A stretch of 50,152 nt of DNA from Crocinitomicaceae bacterium (GTDB lineage: Bacteria > Bacteroidota > Bacteroidia > Flavobacteriales_D > Parvicellaceae), in assembly GCA_018663635.1 (NCBI GenBank), contig JABJPZ010000237.1:1-50152 (forward strand), written 5' to 3'. Under the pieces are notes generated by a model. That model worked only from the letters and a program-made list of their open reading frames with translations, was not told the origin of the DNA and ran no database searches. The translations under genes were made by a program, and so were the position numbers. Each line of letters begins with the position of its first letter. Within the stretch, counting starts at the first letter, position 1. This document shows, piece after piece, positions 7,949-17,573 of the stretch.

Positions 7949-9604
7949 ATGAATATGAAAGAATGGATATTAACACTTATTACGTTCTTGGGTGTTACGA
8001 GTTTGTCAGCTCAAAACTATAGCTATACGTTTAAAGTTAATGGTTTGGCTGCTGGTCAAGATGTGTATTTAGCAAACTATTTTGGAGACAAACTATACTA
8101 TTACGATACGACGAAGTCTGAATTGGGTGTTGCTAAATTTGAGAGATCCTCTATAAAAGGTGGCGTTTACGCCGTTGTTTTGCCTGGTCCAAAAACTTTT
8201 GAAGTAATTCTCAGCGAGAATGAGCCCAAAGTAGTATTGCAAACAGACACCATTAATTTTGTAAAATCAATGAAAGTGCTGAAGTCTGATGAAAATAAAT
8301 TATTTTACTCTTATTTCAGTTACCTAAGTGAAAAACAAGCTCTTGCTGGTCCATTAAGAAATAAGAAAGACCAAGCTTCTAAAGATCAGCTATTTGCTAT
8401 TGACAAAGAAGTGAAGGCACATCAAAAACAATTAGCTCAAGAAAATGGAAACAATCTTTTCGGTGCAATCATTGCCATGAGCTTGGAACCAGAAATTCCA
8501 GAATTATTAAAAGGAGATACCTCGAAGCAAATGGAACGCTATCACTACTATAAAAACCATTACTTTGACGAATATCATCTCGACGATCCACGAATTGTAA
8601 AAACACCCATATTTGCTAAAAAACTGAAATACTTTTTTGAAAAAGTGTGTATTCAGCATCCCGACTCAATTTTAGATCAAGCCTACAAACTAATTGATCA
8701 ATTACCCAAAAAAACAGACCTTTTTAAATATGTGGTGCATACCCTTACATACAAATACGAGACAAGTAAAATTATGGGGATGGACGCTGTATTTGTAGGG
8801 ATTGCATTGAAGTACTACTGCAGAGGAAGCAATGGACAAACACAAGCATTCTGGCTTGAAGATCAATACTTGGAAAATATTAAAAAGGCACAACTTGCAC
8901 TTTCAGCAGCACAAAAAGAGCTCAACAAAATCAAGGAAAGTAAAAATTCAGAAGAACTTGAGGCCTTAGAAAAAGAAGTTGAAGAAAAACAAAAAAAGCT
9001 CGGCGCAGTCGAGAAAAACAATAAAATCAAAGAAATATGTGAAAGAGCAACAACACTCAACCGACTAAAACTATACGGGCCTGCTCCTGATTTGATTCTC
9101 CAAGATACAAGCGAAAAAAATTGGATAGACATTAGAAAACTACCCAATGAGTATAAAATACTCGTGTTTTGGGACCCTGGTTGTGGCCATTGCAAAAAAG
9201 AAATTCCAAAGCTGAAAAAGCTATATGATGAAATTAATGTGAAAAAGCTAGATATTGAAATCATTGGCGTAAATACCGAACTAGAGAATACACCCTGGAA
9301 AAAATACATTCGGGAGAACAACTTGAACTGGATTAATATTTCTGACAACCCCGAAGTTAATAGCAATGCCGCAAAGTACATTGTGAATGAACGAAAAACA
9401 ACACTTAACAGCTTGAATTTCAGAGACATTTATGACATTTTTTCTACACCTCAAATATTTTTATTAGACAAAGAAAACAACATTGTTGCAAAAAAAATCG
9501 GGGTAGTCAATTTGGTTGAAATTTTAGAAAGAAAGCTCTCTATTGATTTTAACTATGAGCCGCCAAAGGCTGAAAAGGAGACTGATGATCACAAAGATCA
9601 TTAA
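7949..9604 (+). CDS. Exported TlpA-like thioredoxin-fold protein with long N-terminal region
   Basis: This 551-aa protein has a signal peptide at residues 1-22, ending SLSAQ. An N-terminal beta domain with GQDVYLANYFGDKLYYYDT resembles DUF4369-type modules, and a helical DUF5106-like middle follows. A strongly charged coiled coil lies at about 315-355. The C-terminal thioredoxin/TlpA domain (about 375-535) has the redox motif C412-G-H-C415 in FWDPGCGHCKKEIPKL. Bacteroidota carry many such periplasmic or outer-membrane-associated thiol-disulfide proteins; the partner is unknown. The start ATG at 7949 has a second ATG two codons on. The gene converges with the DUF4846 gene, 5 bp between stops. 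Confidence 0.85.
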   Translation: MNMKEWILTLITFLGVTSLSAQNYSYTFKVNGLAAGQDVYLANYFGDKLYYYDTTKSELGVAKFERSSIKGGVYAVVLPGPKTFEVILSENEPKVVLQTDTINFVKSMKVLKSDENKLFYSYFSYLSEKQALAGPLRNKKDQASKDQLFAIDKEVKAHQKQLAQENGNNLFGAIIAMSLEPEIPELLKGDTSKQMERYHYYKNHYFDEYHLDDPRIVKTPIFAKKLKYFFEKVCIQHPDSILDQAYKLIDQLPKKTDLFKYVVHTLTYKYETSKIMGMDAVFVGIALKYYCRGSNGQTQAFWLEDQYLENIKKAQLALSAAQKELNKIKESKNSEELEALEKEVEEKQKKLGAVEKNNKIKEICERATTLNRLKLYGPAPDLILQDTSEKNWIDIRKLPNEYKILVFWDPGCGHCKKEIPKLKKLYDEINVKKLDIEIIGVNTELENTPWKKYIRENNLNWINISDNPEVNSNAAKYIVNERKTTLNSLNFRDIYDIFSTPQIFLLDKENNIVAKKIGVVNLVEILERKLSIDFNYEPPKAEKETDDHKDH

Positions 9605-9609
9605 TAATG

Positions 9610-10566
9610 TTAGAAGTTAAAACGGCGCAAACTCGTGTTCGTGAAACTCCATTCAGGGGTATCTAGTGGCCCGGAAGCTATCTCTGAAACACTATACCAC
9701 GGACTCAGTTCTGAATTAACAGGATTCCTTAAAATATGTGATTCTTGCGCAGGCATATAGCTTTGAGCTAATAAAAATAATTTTTCATCCGTTTCAGTAT
9801 CAATTGCAACATCAAGCACAATTACTGCATGACCAGGAGACCCTCCATTAATGACAACATCGCCAATTTGTATATCCGTCCAAGCTTTTGGCGATAGCTC
9901 TTTCTCTAAAGAAGCTGTGCCGGCATAATTAAATATACTAAGCATGTATTTTCTAAAACTAGGATAAGTGTCATCACAACTAGTACAATTTTTCCAGATT
10001 ACTTCATGTCCAGAAACAGATGGTCTTTTTCCAGTAATCCATTTACTAAAAGGAATATTATCGCCGCTAGTGTACTTAAAATGAATGTTGCTAAAATCCT
10101 CTTTTTGATAATGAAATTCTGCTTTCAATCGCATTACGGCATCTGCACATTGTTGAAGGTTCCGTTCGTCTACATCCAAGTCTAATACAGCAACATGTGC
10201 TGACTGATTCCATTTTTCTTCTTTATTGTACAACAAAACATTTGGCCTCCCCTCCTTTAACGGAATGTGTCTCAACCAATATCCATATGATTGGGGATGA
10301 GAAGAAACTCTTTCAAACCCGTCAGGAGTTGGAATCCGATTTACAAGCGTATTTTTAATATCAAAATCGGATATCCAAGAGTAATTCAGCCTAACACTGT
10401 CTATCCCAGAGACTAAAGTAGTGGTAGTATCGATTTGGTTCGAATTGAGTATTGAAGATGGAACTGATTGTACATTAATATTGTCGTTATCCTGTTGCTT
10501 GTTGTCTTGCGAACAAGCATTAATAACAATTGTTATCAGAAGTATAGATATTGTATTATTGTTCAT
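9610..10566 (-). CDS. DUF4846 family lipoprotein
   Basis: This protein of about 318 aa is predicted to be a lipoprotein: MNNNTISILLITIVINACSQ places a lipobox Cys after a hydrophobic stretch. The first in-frame ATG (10581) would add MHLKN; the second (10566) gives the more usual signal. The body follows the DUF4846 pattern: YGYWLRHIPLK near the start, QQCADAVMRLKAE, NYAGTASLEKEL, IQIGDVVINGGSPGHAVIVLD, LLAQSYMPAQ, and PEWSF near the end. The GDV...GHAV core with a conserved His resembles NlpC/P60-like or transglutaminase-like folds, but no enzymatic activity is established for the family as far as I know. It is divergent from the DUF1499 gene. Confidence 0.8.
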   Translation of the reverse strand: MNNNTISILLITIVINACSQDNKQQDNDNINVQSVPSSILNSNQIDTTTTLVSGIDSVRLNYSWISDFDIKNTLVNRIPTPDGFERVSSHPQSYGYWLRHIPLKEGRPNVLLYNKEEKWNQSAHVAVLDLDVDERNLQQCADAVMRLKAEFHYQKEDFSNIHFKYTSGDNIPFSKWITGKRPSVSGHEVIWKNCTSCDDTYPSFRKYMLSIFNYAGTASLEKELSPKAWTDIQIGDVVINGGSPGHAVIVLDVAIDTETDEKLFLLAQSYMPAQESHILRNPVNSELSPWYSVSEIASGPLDTPEWSFTNTSLRRFNF

Positions 10567-10600
10567 ATTCTTTAAATGCAATTTTTAATAAAAGGTACAA

Positions 10601-11044
10601 TTGAATTTAATAACAAAAATAACATTATTCAGTATGATAGGATTACTCTTCAGTTGCGGTACCCCAAGTGGTCTTGGCGTTTCTCCAGATGGAAAACTAA
10701 AGTCTGTGCCCAAAAGTCCCAATTGCGTTTCTAGCCAAGCAGAATCAGATGACCGGACTCACTTTATGCCTGCATGGGATTATGTGGATTACAATGAAGC
10801 CTATAAGAAAATTGAACAGTGCATTAGTGAATTTGGAAATACCACTGTAATCAAATCAGACAGCACCTATATGCACGTTGTTTTTGTAACGGGTTGGATG
10901 AAATGGAATGACGATGTTGAATTCTACTTTAATAAAAATTCGAAACAAATCCACTTCAGATCCGCCTCCAGAATTGGATATAGCGACCATCAAGTGAATA
11001 GAAAAAGGATGAAGCGATTGAAAGAAATGTTTTATAATCAATAG
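10601..11044 (+). CDS. DUF1499 family lipoprotein
   Basis: This 147-aa lipoprotein starts at TTG 10601. That start is needed to give MNLITKITLFSMIGLLFSCG, a signal peptide with the lipobox Cys at residue 19. The DUF1499 signature follows: SVPKSPNCVSSQAE, then FMPAWDYVDY, and a C-terminal VEFYFN...IHFRSASRIGYSDHQVNRKRM. The function of the family is unknown. Only 34 bp (19 bp with the longer form) separate it from the start of the divergent DUF4846 lipoprotein gene. menB follows 33 bp downstream on the same strand. Confidence 0.8.
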   Translation: MNLITKITLFSMIGLLFSCGTPSGLGVSPDGKLKSVPKSPNCVSSQAESDDRTHFMPAWDYVDYNEAYKKIEQCISEFGNTTVIKSDSTYMHVVFVTGWMKWNDDVEFYFNKNSKQIHFRSASRIGYSDHQVNRKRMKRLKEMFYNQ

Positions 11045-11077
11045 ACCTTCTTAACTTTATAGACCAAATCAAAGATT

Positions 11078-11941
11078 ATGACTGATATTGCTTGGGAAAA
11101 TGCCCTGCCTAAATTAAGAAACGGGAAAGGTTTTGAAGACATTACCTACAAAAAATGTAATGGGGTTGCTAGAATCGCATTCAATCGCCCAAATGTTCGA
11201 AATGCGTTTAGGCCCAACACAACAAGTGAGCTTTATCAAGCATTTTATGACGCCCAGGAAGATACAAGTATTGGAGTTGTGCTTCTTTCAGGAGAGGGAC
11301 CGTCAACGAAAGATGGTGTTTATGCCTTCTGCAGCGGCGGGGATCAAAGCGCGCGAGGGCACCAAGGATACGTTGGAACAGATGGTATGCATCGATTGAA
11401 TATTCTAGAAGTTCAAAGACTCATCCGATTCATGCCGAAAGTAGTTATTGCTGTAGTTCCAGGATGGGCAGTTGGGGGCGGTCATAGCTTACATGTAGTT
11501 TGTGACATGACACTAGCAAGTAAAGAACACGCTATTTTCAAACAAACAGATGCCGATGTAACAAGTTTTGATGGCGGTTATGGATCGGCTTACCTGGCCA
11601 AAATGGTTGGCCAAAAAAAGGCGAGGGAAATTTTCTTTTTGGGTAGAAATTATTCCGCTCAAGAAGCTTTTGAAATGGGAATGGTAAATGCCGTAATTAC
11701 GCACGACAAATTAGAAACAACCGCTTTCGAATGGGCGCAGGAAGTGTTGGCTAAATCACCTACGTCAATAAAAATGTTGAAATTTTCAATGAATTTAACT
11801 GATGATGGTATGGTTGGGCAGCAAGTTTTTGCAGGTGAAGCCACTAGATTAGCATATATGACCGAAGAAGCCAAAGAAGGAAGAGATGCGTTCCTTGAAA
11901 AACGAAAACCTGATTTCTCTAAAATAAAATGGCTCCCCTAA
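11078..11941 (+). CDS. menB: 1,4-dihydroxy-2-naphthoyl-CoA synthase
   Basis: Crotonase-family enzyme that closes the second ring in menaquinone biosynthesis, converting o-succinylbenzoyl-CoA to DHNA-CoA. Length 287 aa, as usual. Diagnostic segments are FNRPNVRNAFRP, YAFCSGGDQ, the oxyanion region GWAVGGGHSLHVVCD, and TSFDGGYGSAYLAKMVGQKK, which sets MenB apart from ordinary enoyl-CoA hydratases. The tail YMTEEAKEGRDAFLEKRKPDF is also typical. It shows the organism uses menaquinone, as most respiring Bacteroidota do. No other men gene is adjacent. The gene ends 6 bp from the stop of the convergent BNR/T9SS gene. Confidence 0.96.
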   Translation: MTDIAWENALPKLRNGKGFEDITYKKCNGVARIAFNRPNVRNAFRPNTTSELYQAFYDAQEDTSIGVVLLSGEGPSTKDGVYAFCSGGDQSARGHQGYVGTDGMHRLNILEVQRLIRFMPKVVIAVVPGWAVGGGHSLHVVCDMTLASKEHAIFKQTDADVTSFDGGYGSAYLAKMVGQKKAREIFFLGRNYSAQEAFEMGMVNAVITHDKLETTAFEWAQEVLAKSPTSIKMLKFSMNLTDDGMVGQQVFAGEATRLAYMTEEAKEGRDAFLEKRKPDFSKIKWLP

Positions 11942-11947
11942 TCCTGA

Positions 11948-14900
11948 TTAATTTGTTACAAGAACTTTTCCTTTATAAAAGAAATTCCTTGTTTGAACCG
12001 AATACAAGTAAGTACCGGTTGCCAAATTAAGCTCCTTAATCGATACCGGATTTTCAAGTGATTGAATTAAGTGAGCCTTTAACTTCCCTTCGGTATTGAA
12101 CAAACTGAAGGTCATCTGACCTTTATCTGATGTTACAATATTAATTTCGCCTGTTCGAGATACTGGATTAGGGTAAACGGTAATAAATTTTTCATCGTAT
12201 TTAGGAATAGTAACAGAAACACCTCCCAAATTAATATTGTCTACGAATAATGCCTGACCATATCCACCATAGTTTCTAAAAGTAACACGCATGTTGTTAT
12301 TTCCGATATAAGCTGATAAATCAACAGAGTCCTTTCTCCATTGCGCTGCAGTAGGTACAAACTGACCTCCCGAATAATCAGGTGCTGTAGGCAAGTCCGA
12401 ATCAGCTTTAAAATAAACCGAGGTCCATGATTGTCCGCAATCAGAAGAAACCAAGACTTCTAAAGAATCTTTATTTACAGAGCTATATCTTGCGTAAGCG
12501 ACATCGAAACTTAACCAACCGCTAGTAGCAGCGCTAAAGTCTAAAGGAGCTGTTACATCGCAATAATTGCCCCAAGCATAGACATTATAGTTATCCACCA
12601 TCATGGCATTGGCACTAGAGCCAAAACCACCTGCTAGAGATGTTTGTTCCCAGTTAATATTCCCGGTAGAGCTTCCATACCATTCATTTGGAGGAAATGA
12701 TAATTCAAAATCTTCTTGTAACTGAGCAGCAATCGGTGTTTCAATATTAATATATAAAGAATCTATATCCGACTGTCCACCGCTATTGGTTACCGTGAGC
12801 GTAACCAAAAATGTACCTGTTGAATTAAATTTAACAGCTGGATTTCTAATGGTTGAAGATGTGATATGGGCATTTTCAAAAGTCCAGCTCCAAGTTGCCC
12901 CTGAATGGTTTAACATTGAATGATCATCGAAATAAAAAGTATCTGCTTCACACAATGCGGTAAGCATATTAACCATGATTTTTGCTTCAGGTTTACTGGG
13001 CGACTCATACAGAGGACTTTCCCATATACCTTTTCCATAACTCGCCATTCTAATTTTCCCGTCTCTATAAAAAGGTTTTAGTATATCCGTTGAGATTTTC
13101 ACTGGTAAACCAACATCATCAATTTGCCAGCCACTCATAGAATTATTTTTATAAAAAACCGTACTATTCGTCCCCAAGTAAATACCGCCATCTGTTCCTC
13201 CAATATGAGTCATTGAATGAATGGAATGCCCATTCAATTCAGTACTTGTTATATTCGTCCAGTTCAAGCCGCCGTCAATTGACTTGTACACTTTGTTCCC
13301 GTTCGGACCATAAGGAAAGGCTATCCAAATATGATTATGATTAGATGGATCAATAGCTATCAACCCTTTGGAGGTTGAAATTGGAAGAGCCAGATTAACT
13401 GCCGTATTCCACTCATTTATTGTTTTATGTAATGTACAAGACCCTGAACCTCTAACTACTGCGTATTGCACTTCTGGAGCATCTCTAGAAACTTCGATGT
13501 AGGTTACAGTAGCGCCAACTGAAAAAGTATGAATCGCCGTAAATAATGTCCCGCCATCCGAGCTCTTAAAAAGTTGGTTATCCTTTCCCAAATAAATGAT
13601 GTTGTGACAATTCGGATGAAATTCCATTTCCGACGATTCAGCCGCCCAGTAACTTTCATTGGGCGCCATTCCCATAGATGCACCAATAATTGGATCACCA
13701 ATATTTTCAGGCACTATTCTACCTCCTACATCTGATAAATATACCCGTCTATCTTGTCCAGGATTAACATATCCCGTTGGCGCCTCACCTCCGCCTAAAT
13801 TTAGAAATTCTCCAGCTGCATAATCTTGGTAATAAGCGGCATTACCATTGTGATATAAGCCACCAACCAATACATCCACATTCCAGCCCGAACCTAATCC
13901 CCAAAAATCAGAACCGTGAACTCCACTCATGGATACCGTTGGTTGCGTAAAAAAGAAATCAGAAGATTTGTAAATACCACCATCAGTAGTCGCCCAATAT
14001 TCGTTTCCAAACTGTCTAAAATCTTGCATGTCTACGTGCATGTTATAATTCCAACATTGATAACCATTGACACACTCAAATGTTACGCCAGCATCATTAG
14101 AACGCCACATATTGAGACCTCCAATTACAATCTGGTCCGGATCATCCTTACTCGCCATAATCGCGCAATTATAAAACCCTTGATGATAAGCCCAAGAGTC
14201 AGAACCTCTCGCCAAGTTGGGTATAGAGTCAGAATAAGGACTACCAATTTGACCTATAGGATTTATCCAGTTATAACCGCCATCATCACTCCTAAAGAGC
14301 CCGATATAACCTATATCTCCAGGTTTCGAGTCTCCAATTAAATATACATACACTCTGGAGGTATCCGCAGTAGTTACAGCAATTCTTGCCCCACGACACA
14401 ACCTGTCGGGATCTGTAGAATTATACCAACCAGAAGATTGTCGTGTCCAGTTTGCACCGCCATCCAATGAAACAAAAATATCTACCACATCGTCATCCAA
14501 TTCATCCATTGCCAAAAAAAGCTTATCAGGATTTAGTGGGTTCGATTTGATATCATAAGCAGGGTCATTTAATAGGTTCACCCAAGAAAGTCCACCGTCA
14601 TCTGTTCTATGAACACCTGTAGGACCTGTGGTCATTACTATATTCGGGTTACCGGGATGAATAAATATTTCAGCCGGATCTAAAGCAGATGAATTCAACG
14701 CTATCGTCCAGCTTGCGCCGCCATCTATTGTTTTATATAAGATGTCTCCTCCTCCCGCGTAGGCTACGTTCGGATCACTTGGATGGGCAGCAATTGCAGT
14801 CGTGCCCCAATTTGTGCCCAAATTAAGTGACACATTGCTCCAGTTTGTTCCACCATCTATCGATTTATAAATTTCTCCAGGCTCGGTACCACAATACATG

Positions 14901-15361
14901 GTTGTAGGTGTTCCTGCACATTGTGTTATGGAATATACATTAGTTTGATTCGCTTTTAAGTCACCTGATTCATCAAATACCTTCAGAGGGCCTACCACAG
15001 ACCAAGAGCCAGTCTTCATCTCTTTATTAGCATTTTTTTTACGCACTCTAATTTCACGGTATTCTTGAATTAAATTATGATCAACGAAACCATTGTCATC
15101 AATAAAATCTCCCACAGCTCTTCTCCATCTTTTAAACTCTTGGGTATAAAACGACTTTACAAAATTATTACTCGTGTAATAATCATTGTATAATTTGTCA
15201 ATCTCAAATACATTTGGATTCGTCCCATAAAGTTTTTTTACCCACAAAGGGGCATTACCCAACTCATAACTGTTAGCCGGCTGAAGCATCTGGGCAGATA
15301 CTCGGCAAGTAATAGATAGGGCAATTATCAAGGTGAAACAAGCGAATGAAAATTTAATCAT
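11948..15361 (-). CDS. Large BNR/VPS10-like, PKD and T9SS sorting-domain surface protein
   Basis: This 1137-aa secreted protein has a signal peptide at residues 1-23. The N-terminal 750 residues form a beta-propeller with at least eight BNR-type hairpins of the form S-x-D-G-G-x-x-W, for example IYKSIDGGTNWSN, LYKTIDGGASWT, VHRTDDGGLSW and VYKSIDGGLNWTN. A PKD-like domain follows (about 800-890, ATWSWTFENA, TFLVTLTVTNSGG). Next comes a choice-of-anchor J/MAM-like jelly roll (about 895-1050), then a T9SS type A tail (VYPNPVSRTGEINIV to KGKVLVTN). It is predicted to be exported by T9SS to the surface. Such propellers are often labelled glycosyl hydrolases, but no catalytic motif is visible. Adhesion or matrix binding is an inference. 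Confidence 0.88.
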   Translation of the reverse strand: MIKFSFACFTLIIALSITCRVSAQMLQPANSYELGNAPLWVKKLYGTNPNVFEIDKLYNDYYTSNNFVKSFYTQEFKRWRRAVGDFIDDNGFVDHNLIQEYREIRVRKKNANKEMKTGSWSVVGPLKVFDESGDLKANQTNVYSITQCAGTPTTMYCGTEPGEIYKSIDGGTNWSNVSLNLGTNWGTTAIAAHPSDPNVAYAGGGDILYKTIDGGASWTIALNSSALDPAEIFIHPGNPNIVMTTGPTGVHRTDDGGLSWVNLLNDPAYDIKSNPLNPDKLFLAMDELDDDVVDIFVSLDGGANWTRQSSGWYNSTDPDRLCRGARIAVTTADTSRVYVYLIGDSKPGDIGYIGLFRSDDGGYNWINPIGQIGSPYSDSIPNLARGSDSWAYHQGFYNCAIMASKDDPDQIVIGGLNMWRSNDAGVTFECVNGYQCWNYNMHVDMQDFRQFGNEYWATTDGGIYKSSDFFFTQPTVSMSGVHGSDFWGLGSGWNVDVLVGGLYHNGNAAYYQDYAAGEFLNLGGGEAPTGYVNPGQDRRVYLSDVGGRIVPENIGDPIIGASMGMAPNESYWAAESSEMEFHPNCHNIIYLGKDNQLFKSSDGGTLFTAIHTFSVGATVTYIEVSRDAPEVQYAVVRGSGSCTLHKTINEWNTAVNLALPISTSKGLIAIDPSNHNHIWIAFPYGPNGNKVYKSIDGGLNWTNITSTELNGHSIHSMTHIGGTDGGIYLGTNSTVFYKNNSMSGWQIDDVGLPVKISTDILKPFYRDGKIRMASYGKGIWESPLYESPSKPEAKIMVNMLTALCEADTFYFDDHSMLNHSGATWSWTFENAHITSSTIRNPAVKFNSTGTFLVTLTVTNSGGQSDIDSLYINIETPIAAQLQEDFELSFPPNEWYGSSTGNINWEQTSLAGGFGSSANAMMVDNYNVYAWGNYCDVTAPLDFSAATSGWLSFDVAYARYSSVNKDSLEVLVSSDCGQSWTSVYFKADSDLPTAPDYSGGQFVPTAAQWRKDSVDLSAYIGNNNMRVTFRNYGGYGQALFVDNINLGGVSVTIPKYDEKFITVYPNPVSRTGEINIVTSDKGQMTFSLFNTEGKLKAHLIQSLENPVSIKELNLATGTYLYSVQTRNFFYKGKVLVTN

Positions 15362-15514
15362 GGTGTTAAATAGTTAATAACGAAATGTATAAACTTAATG
15401 TTAACGGATAAGATAATCAAAGTATTTAGAAAACACAGAAGTTAGTTAACTTAAGACCCGATTTGAAAGCACAATGATGAAAAATTGCAAACTAATTTTT
15501 AGGCAAACAATCCT

Positions 15515-16678
15515 TTATTGCTTCAAGAATTTTTTCAAGATAAATTCACCATTAGGCATTGAAATACGGAAAAAATAGACACCATTCTTAAAAGAATTGG
15601 TGGGAATTGACAGCTTATTCTCGCCCTGGACAATCCTAAATTGCCGCTTAACTAATACCTGGCCTACAACATTGCAAATATCTACTTGTATCGGTGTTAA
15701 TCCAACTGACGACAATTGAATGATTAAATCATCTTGAACAGGATTTGGATAGCTATTAACTAAATGAAACGATTCACTTGATACAGTAGCTATTGAATAA
15801 AACGTTTCTTTACCATTAAAATCGACTTGTGAGATACGGTAGTAAGACAAACCTTCAGCAAGATTAGCATCTACGTATCTATATTTTCTGTTCGTTGAAA
15901 CACTACCTGATCCTGGAACACTTCCAATAGAATTGAATTTCAAACCATCTATACTTTTCCAAATAACAAATTCCTTATTATTTAATTCTGCTAAAGTCTG
16001 CCAATCCAAAACAACAGTTTTCTCTTCAACTTTAGCAGCAAAATACAATAGTTCGATAGGCAATGGTAAAGAACAAAAATTTACAGTGGCTGAATCAATC
16101 GAGCCTGATTGCAGATTAATGCTTGGATCAGAACCATCTTGACAACAAACATCAACTTCAGAAATTAATGCTGGATTCCCACCATTATTATGAAGTTTAA
16201 CGTCGCACGCTAACAGTGTTCCACCACATTCTAGTGTGCATCCATGACAGTCGTATTTTTGACCTTGTTGAATTTCAATGGTATCGTAGTTACACGTGTA
16301 ACCATCGTCGTGGTACTTTTTAATACCCAAATACCCACTGTTGTAGACTTCTCCATCATTGTGCAGTTCCTCTGTAATTTCTATTCGACCATAGTTGTAC
16401 AACTTTCCTGTTGTAGCAACATTAATTTTATGCCCACCAGAATAATTACCACTTACATCAATATAGAGAACTCCATTTACTGTGATGTTTGCAGAAGAAA
16501 CAATATCATGTTTGATAAAAACAGTATCGGTTATTACTATATTTGGATTAGGACAAAAATCCCACACTGCACAATCGTTGAAAGTACTTGAATTAATAGA
16601 CGTACTATTCACTTGCCCAAGACAATTAAGTATGCAAAATGAAATAACGGCAATACTAGAAATTACTTGTTTTAACAT
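15515..16678 (-). CDS. T9SS type A sorting-domain secreted protein
   Basis: This 387-aa protein has a signal peptide at residues 1-21 (ending CLGQ). A Cys-rich N-terminal region follows (about 25-200; CNYD, KYDCHGCTLECGG and DVCCQDG), with repeated short strands such as INVATTGKLYNYGRIEI, suggesting a right-handed beta-helix. The segment ELLYFAAKVEEKTVVLDWQT through YYRISQVDFNG is the fibronectin-like module common just before Bacteroidota sorting domains. The T9SS tail starts at SYPNPVQDDLIIQL and ends FILKKFLKQ. It lies 153 bp upstream of the larger T9SS gene on the same strand. Function unknown. Confidence 0.85.
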   Translation of the reverse strand: MLKQVISSIAVISFCILNCLGQVNSTSINSSTFNDCAVWDFCPNPNIVITDTVFIKHDIVSSANITVNGVLYIDVSGNYSGGHKINVATTGKLYNYGRIEITEELHNDGEVYNSGYLGIKKYHDDGYTCNYDTIEIQQGQKYDCHGCTLECGGTLLACDVKLHNNGGNPALISEVDVCCQDGSDPSINLQSGSIDSATVNFCSLPLPIELLYFAAKVEEKTVVLDWQTLAELNNKEFVIWKSIDGLKFNSIGSVPGSGSVSTNRKYRYVDANLAEGLSYYRISQVDFNGKETFYSIATVSSESFHLVNSYPNPVQDDLIIQLSSVGLTPIQVDICNVVGQVLVKRQFRIVQGENKLSIPTNSFKNGVYFFRISMPNGEFILKKFLKQ

Positions 16679-16815
16679 GTGGTTTAGGTCAAAAGTAAAG
16701 CTTTAAACAAAACAATATTCTGTAAAAATACGCTATTTAATCGATGAAATGAAATAAAAACCCTTCTAAGCGACTAAAAAGCTAGACTAAATTAAAAGTT
16801 AGTATTATCTCTATT

Positions 16816-17535
16816 TTGAAACGAATCAATAAATATTTAAGTGAATCCGGACATTGTTCACGCCGGGAAGCGGACAAATTAATTAATCAAGGAAGGGTGA
16901 CCGTGAACGGCGTTCTACCCCTAGTGGGAACCAAGCTAATGCCTACTGACGAGGTGCGAGTGGATGGTAAGCTTATCTCTTCTAGAGAAACAATTCCTGT
17001 TTACATTGCTTTTAACAAGCCAATTGGAATTGTTTGTACTACAGATACAAAATCCGAAAAAGACAACATCATTGATTTCATCAATCATCCATCTCGAATC
17101 TTCCCTATTGGACGCCTGGACAAACCCAGTGAAGGGTTAATTCTACTGACCAACGATGGAGACATTGTAAATAAAATATTGAGAGCCAACAATAAGCATG
17201 ACAAAGAATATATTGTGACGGTCAACAAGCCCATCACTGATGATTTTATATTCAAAATGAAATCAGGCATACCCATATTAGATACGGTAACACAAAATTG
17301 TTTTGTAGAAAAAATTGGGAAATTCAAGTTTCGAATAATTCTGACACAAGGACTCAACAGACAAATACGTAGGATGTGTGATTACTTGAGTTACGATGTC
17401 ACTAAGCTGAAAAGAATTCGCATCATGAATATCCAACTTGACCTGCCTTTAGGTAAGTGGAGAGATTTATCAACGAAAGAATTAACACTATTGAATCGTT
17501 TAATGACCAATTCATCAAAAACAGCTGACAGCTAA
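16816..17535 (+). CDS. rluF: 23S rRNA/tRNA pseudouridine synthase RluF
   Basis: RluF converts uridine to pseudouridine in 23S rRNA (position 2604 in E. coli) and can act on tRNA-Tyr. The 239-aa protein has an N-terminal S4 RNA-binding domain ([20 protein letters not shown], residues 2-21 onward). The RsuA/RluB/E/F catalytic domain has its Asp at D102 in [17 protein letters not shown]. The run from [10 protein letters not shown] to [19 protein letters not shown] closely follows RluF rather than RluB or RluE, as does [11 protein letters not shown]. The start is TTG at 16816; the S4 domain begins at once, leaving no alternative ATG. Confidence 0.93.
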   Translation: MKRINKYLSESGHCSRREADKLINQGRVTVNGVLPLVGTKLMPTDEVRVDGKLISSRETIPVYIAFNKPIGIVCTTDTKSEKDNIIDFINHPSRIFPIGRLDKPSEGLILLTNDGDIVNKILRANNKHDKEYIVTVNKPITDDFIFKMKSGIPILDTVTQNCFVEKIGKFKFRIILTQGLNRQIRRMCDYLSYDVTKLKRIRIMNIQLDLPLGKWRDLSTKELTLLNRLMTNSSKTADS

Positions 17536-17573
17536 CATACCCGGTTTGTAAAAAACTCGTTTAAAATCATCAT

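Noticed and set aside
8863-9429. 188-codon open frame on the minus strand
   Set aside because: Lies entirely antisense to the thioredoxin-like gene; composition is rich in Ser and Phe, as expected from the complement of Lys/Glu-rich coding, and shows no domain.
13916-14341. 141-codon open frame on the plus strand
   Set aside because: Antisense to the BNR giant; Arg/Thr/Ile-rich with no recognisable motif.
16244-16591. 115-codon open frame on the plus strand
   Set aside because: Antisense to the T9SS cargo gene; Val/Ile/Thr-rich shadow translation.
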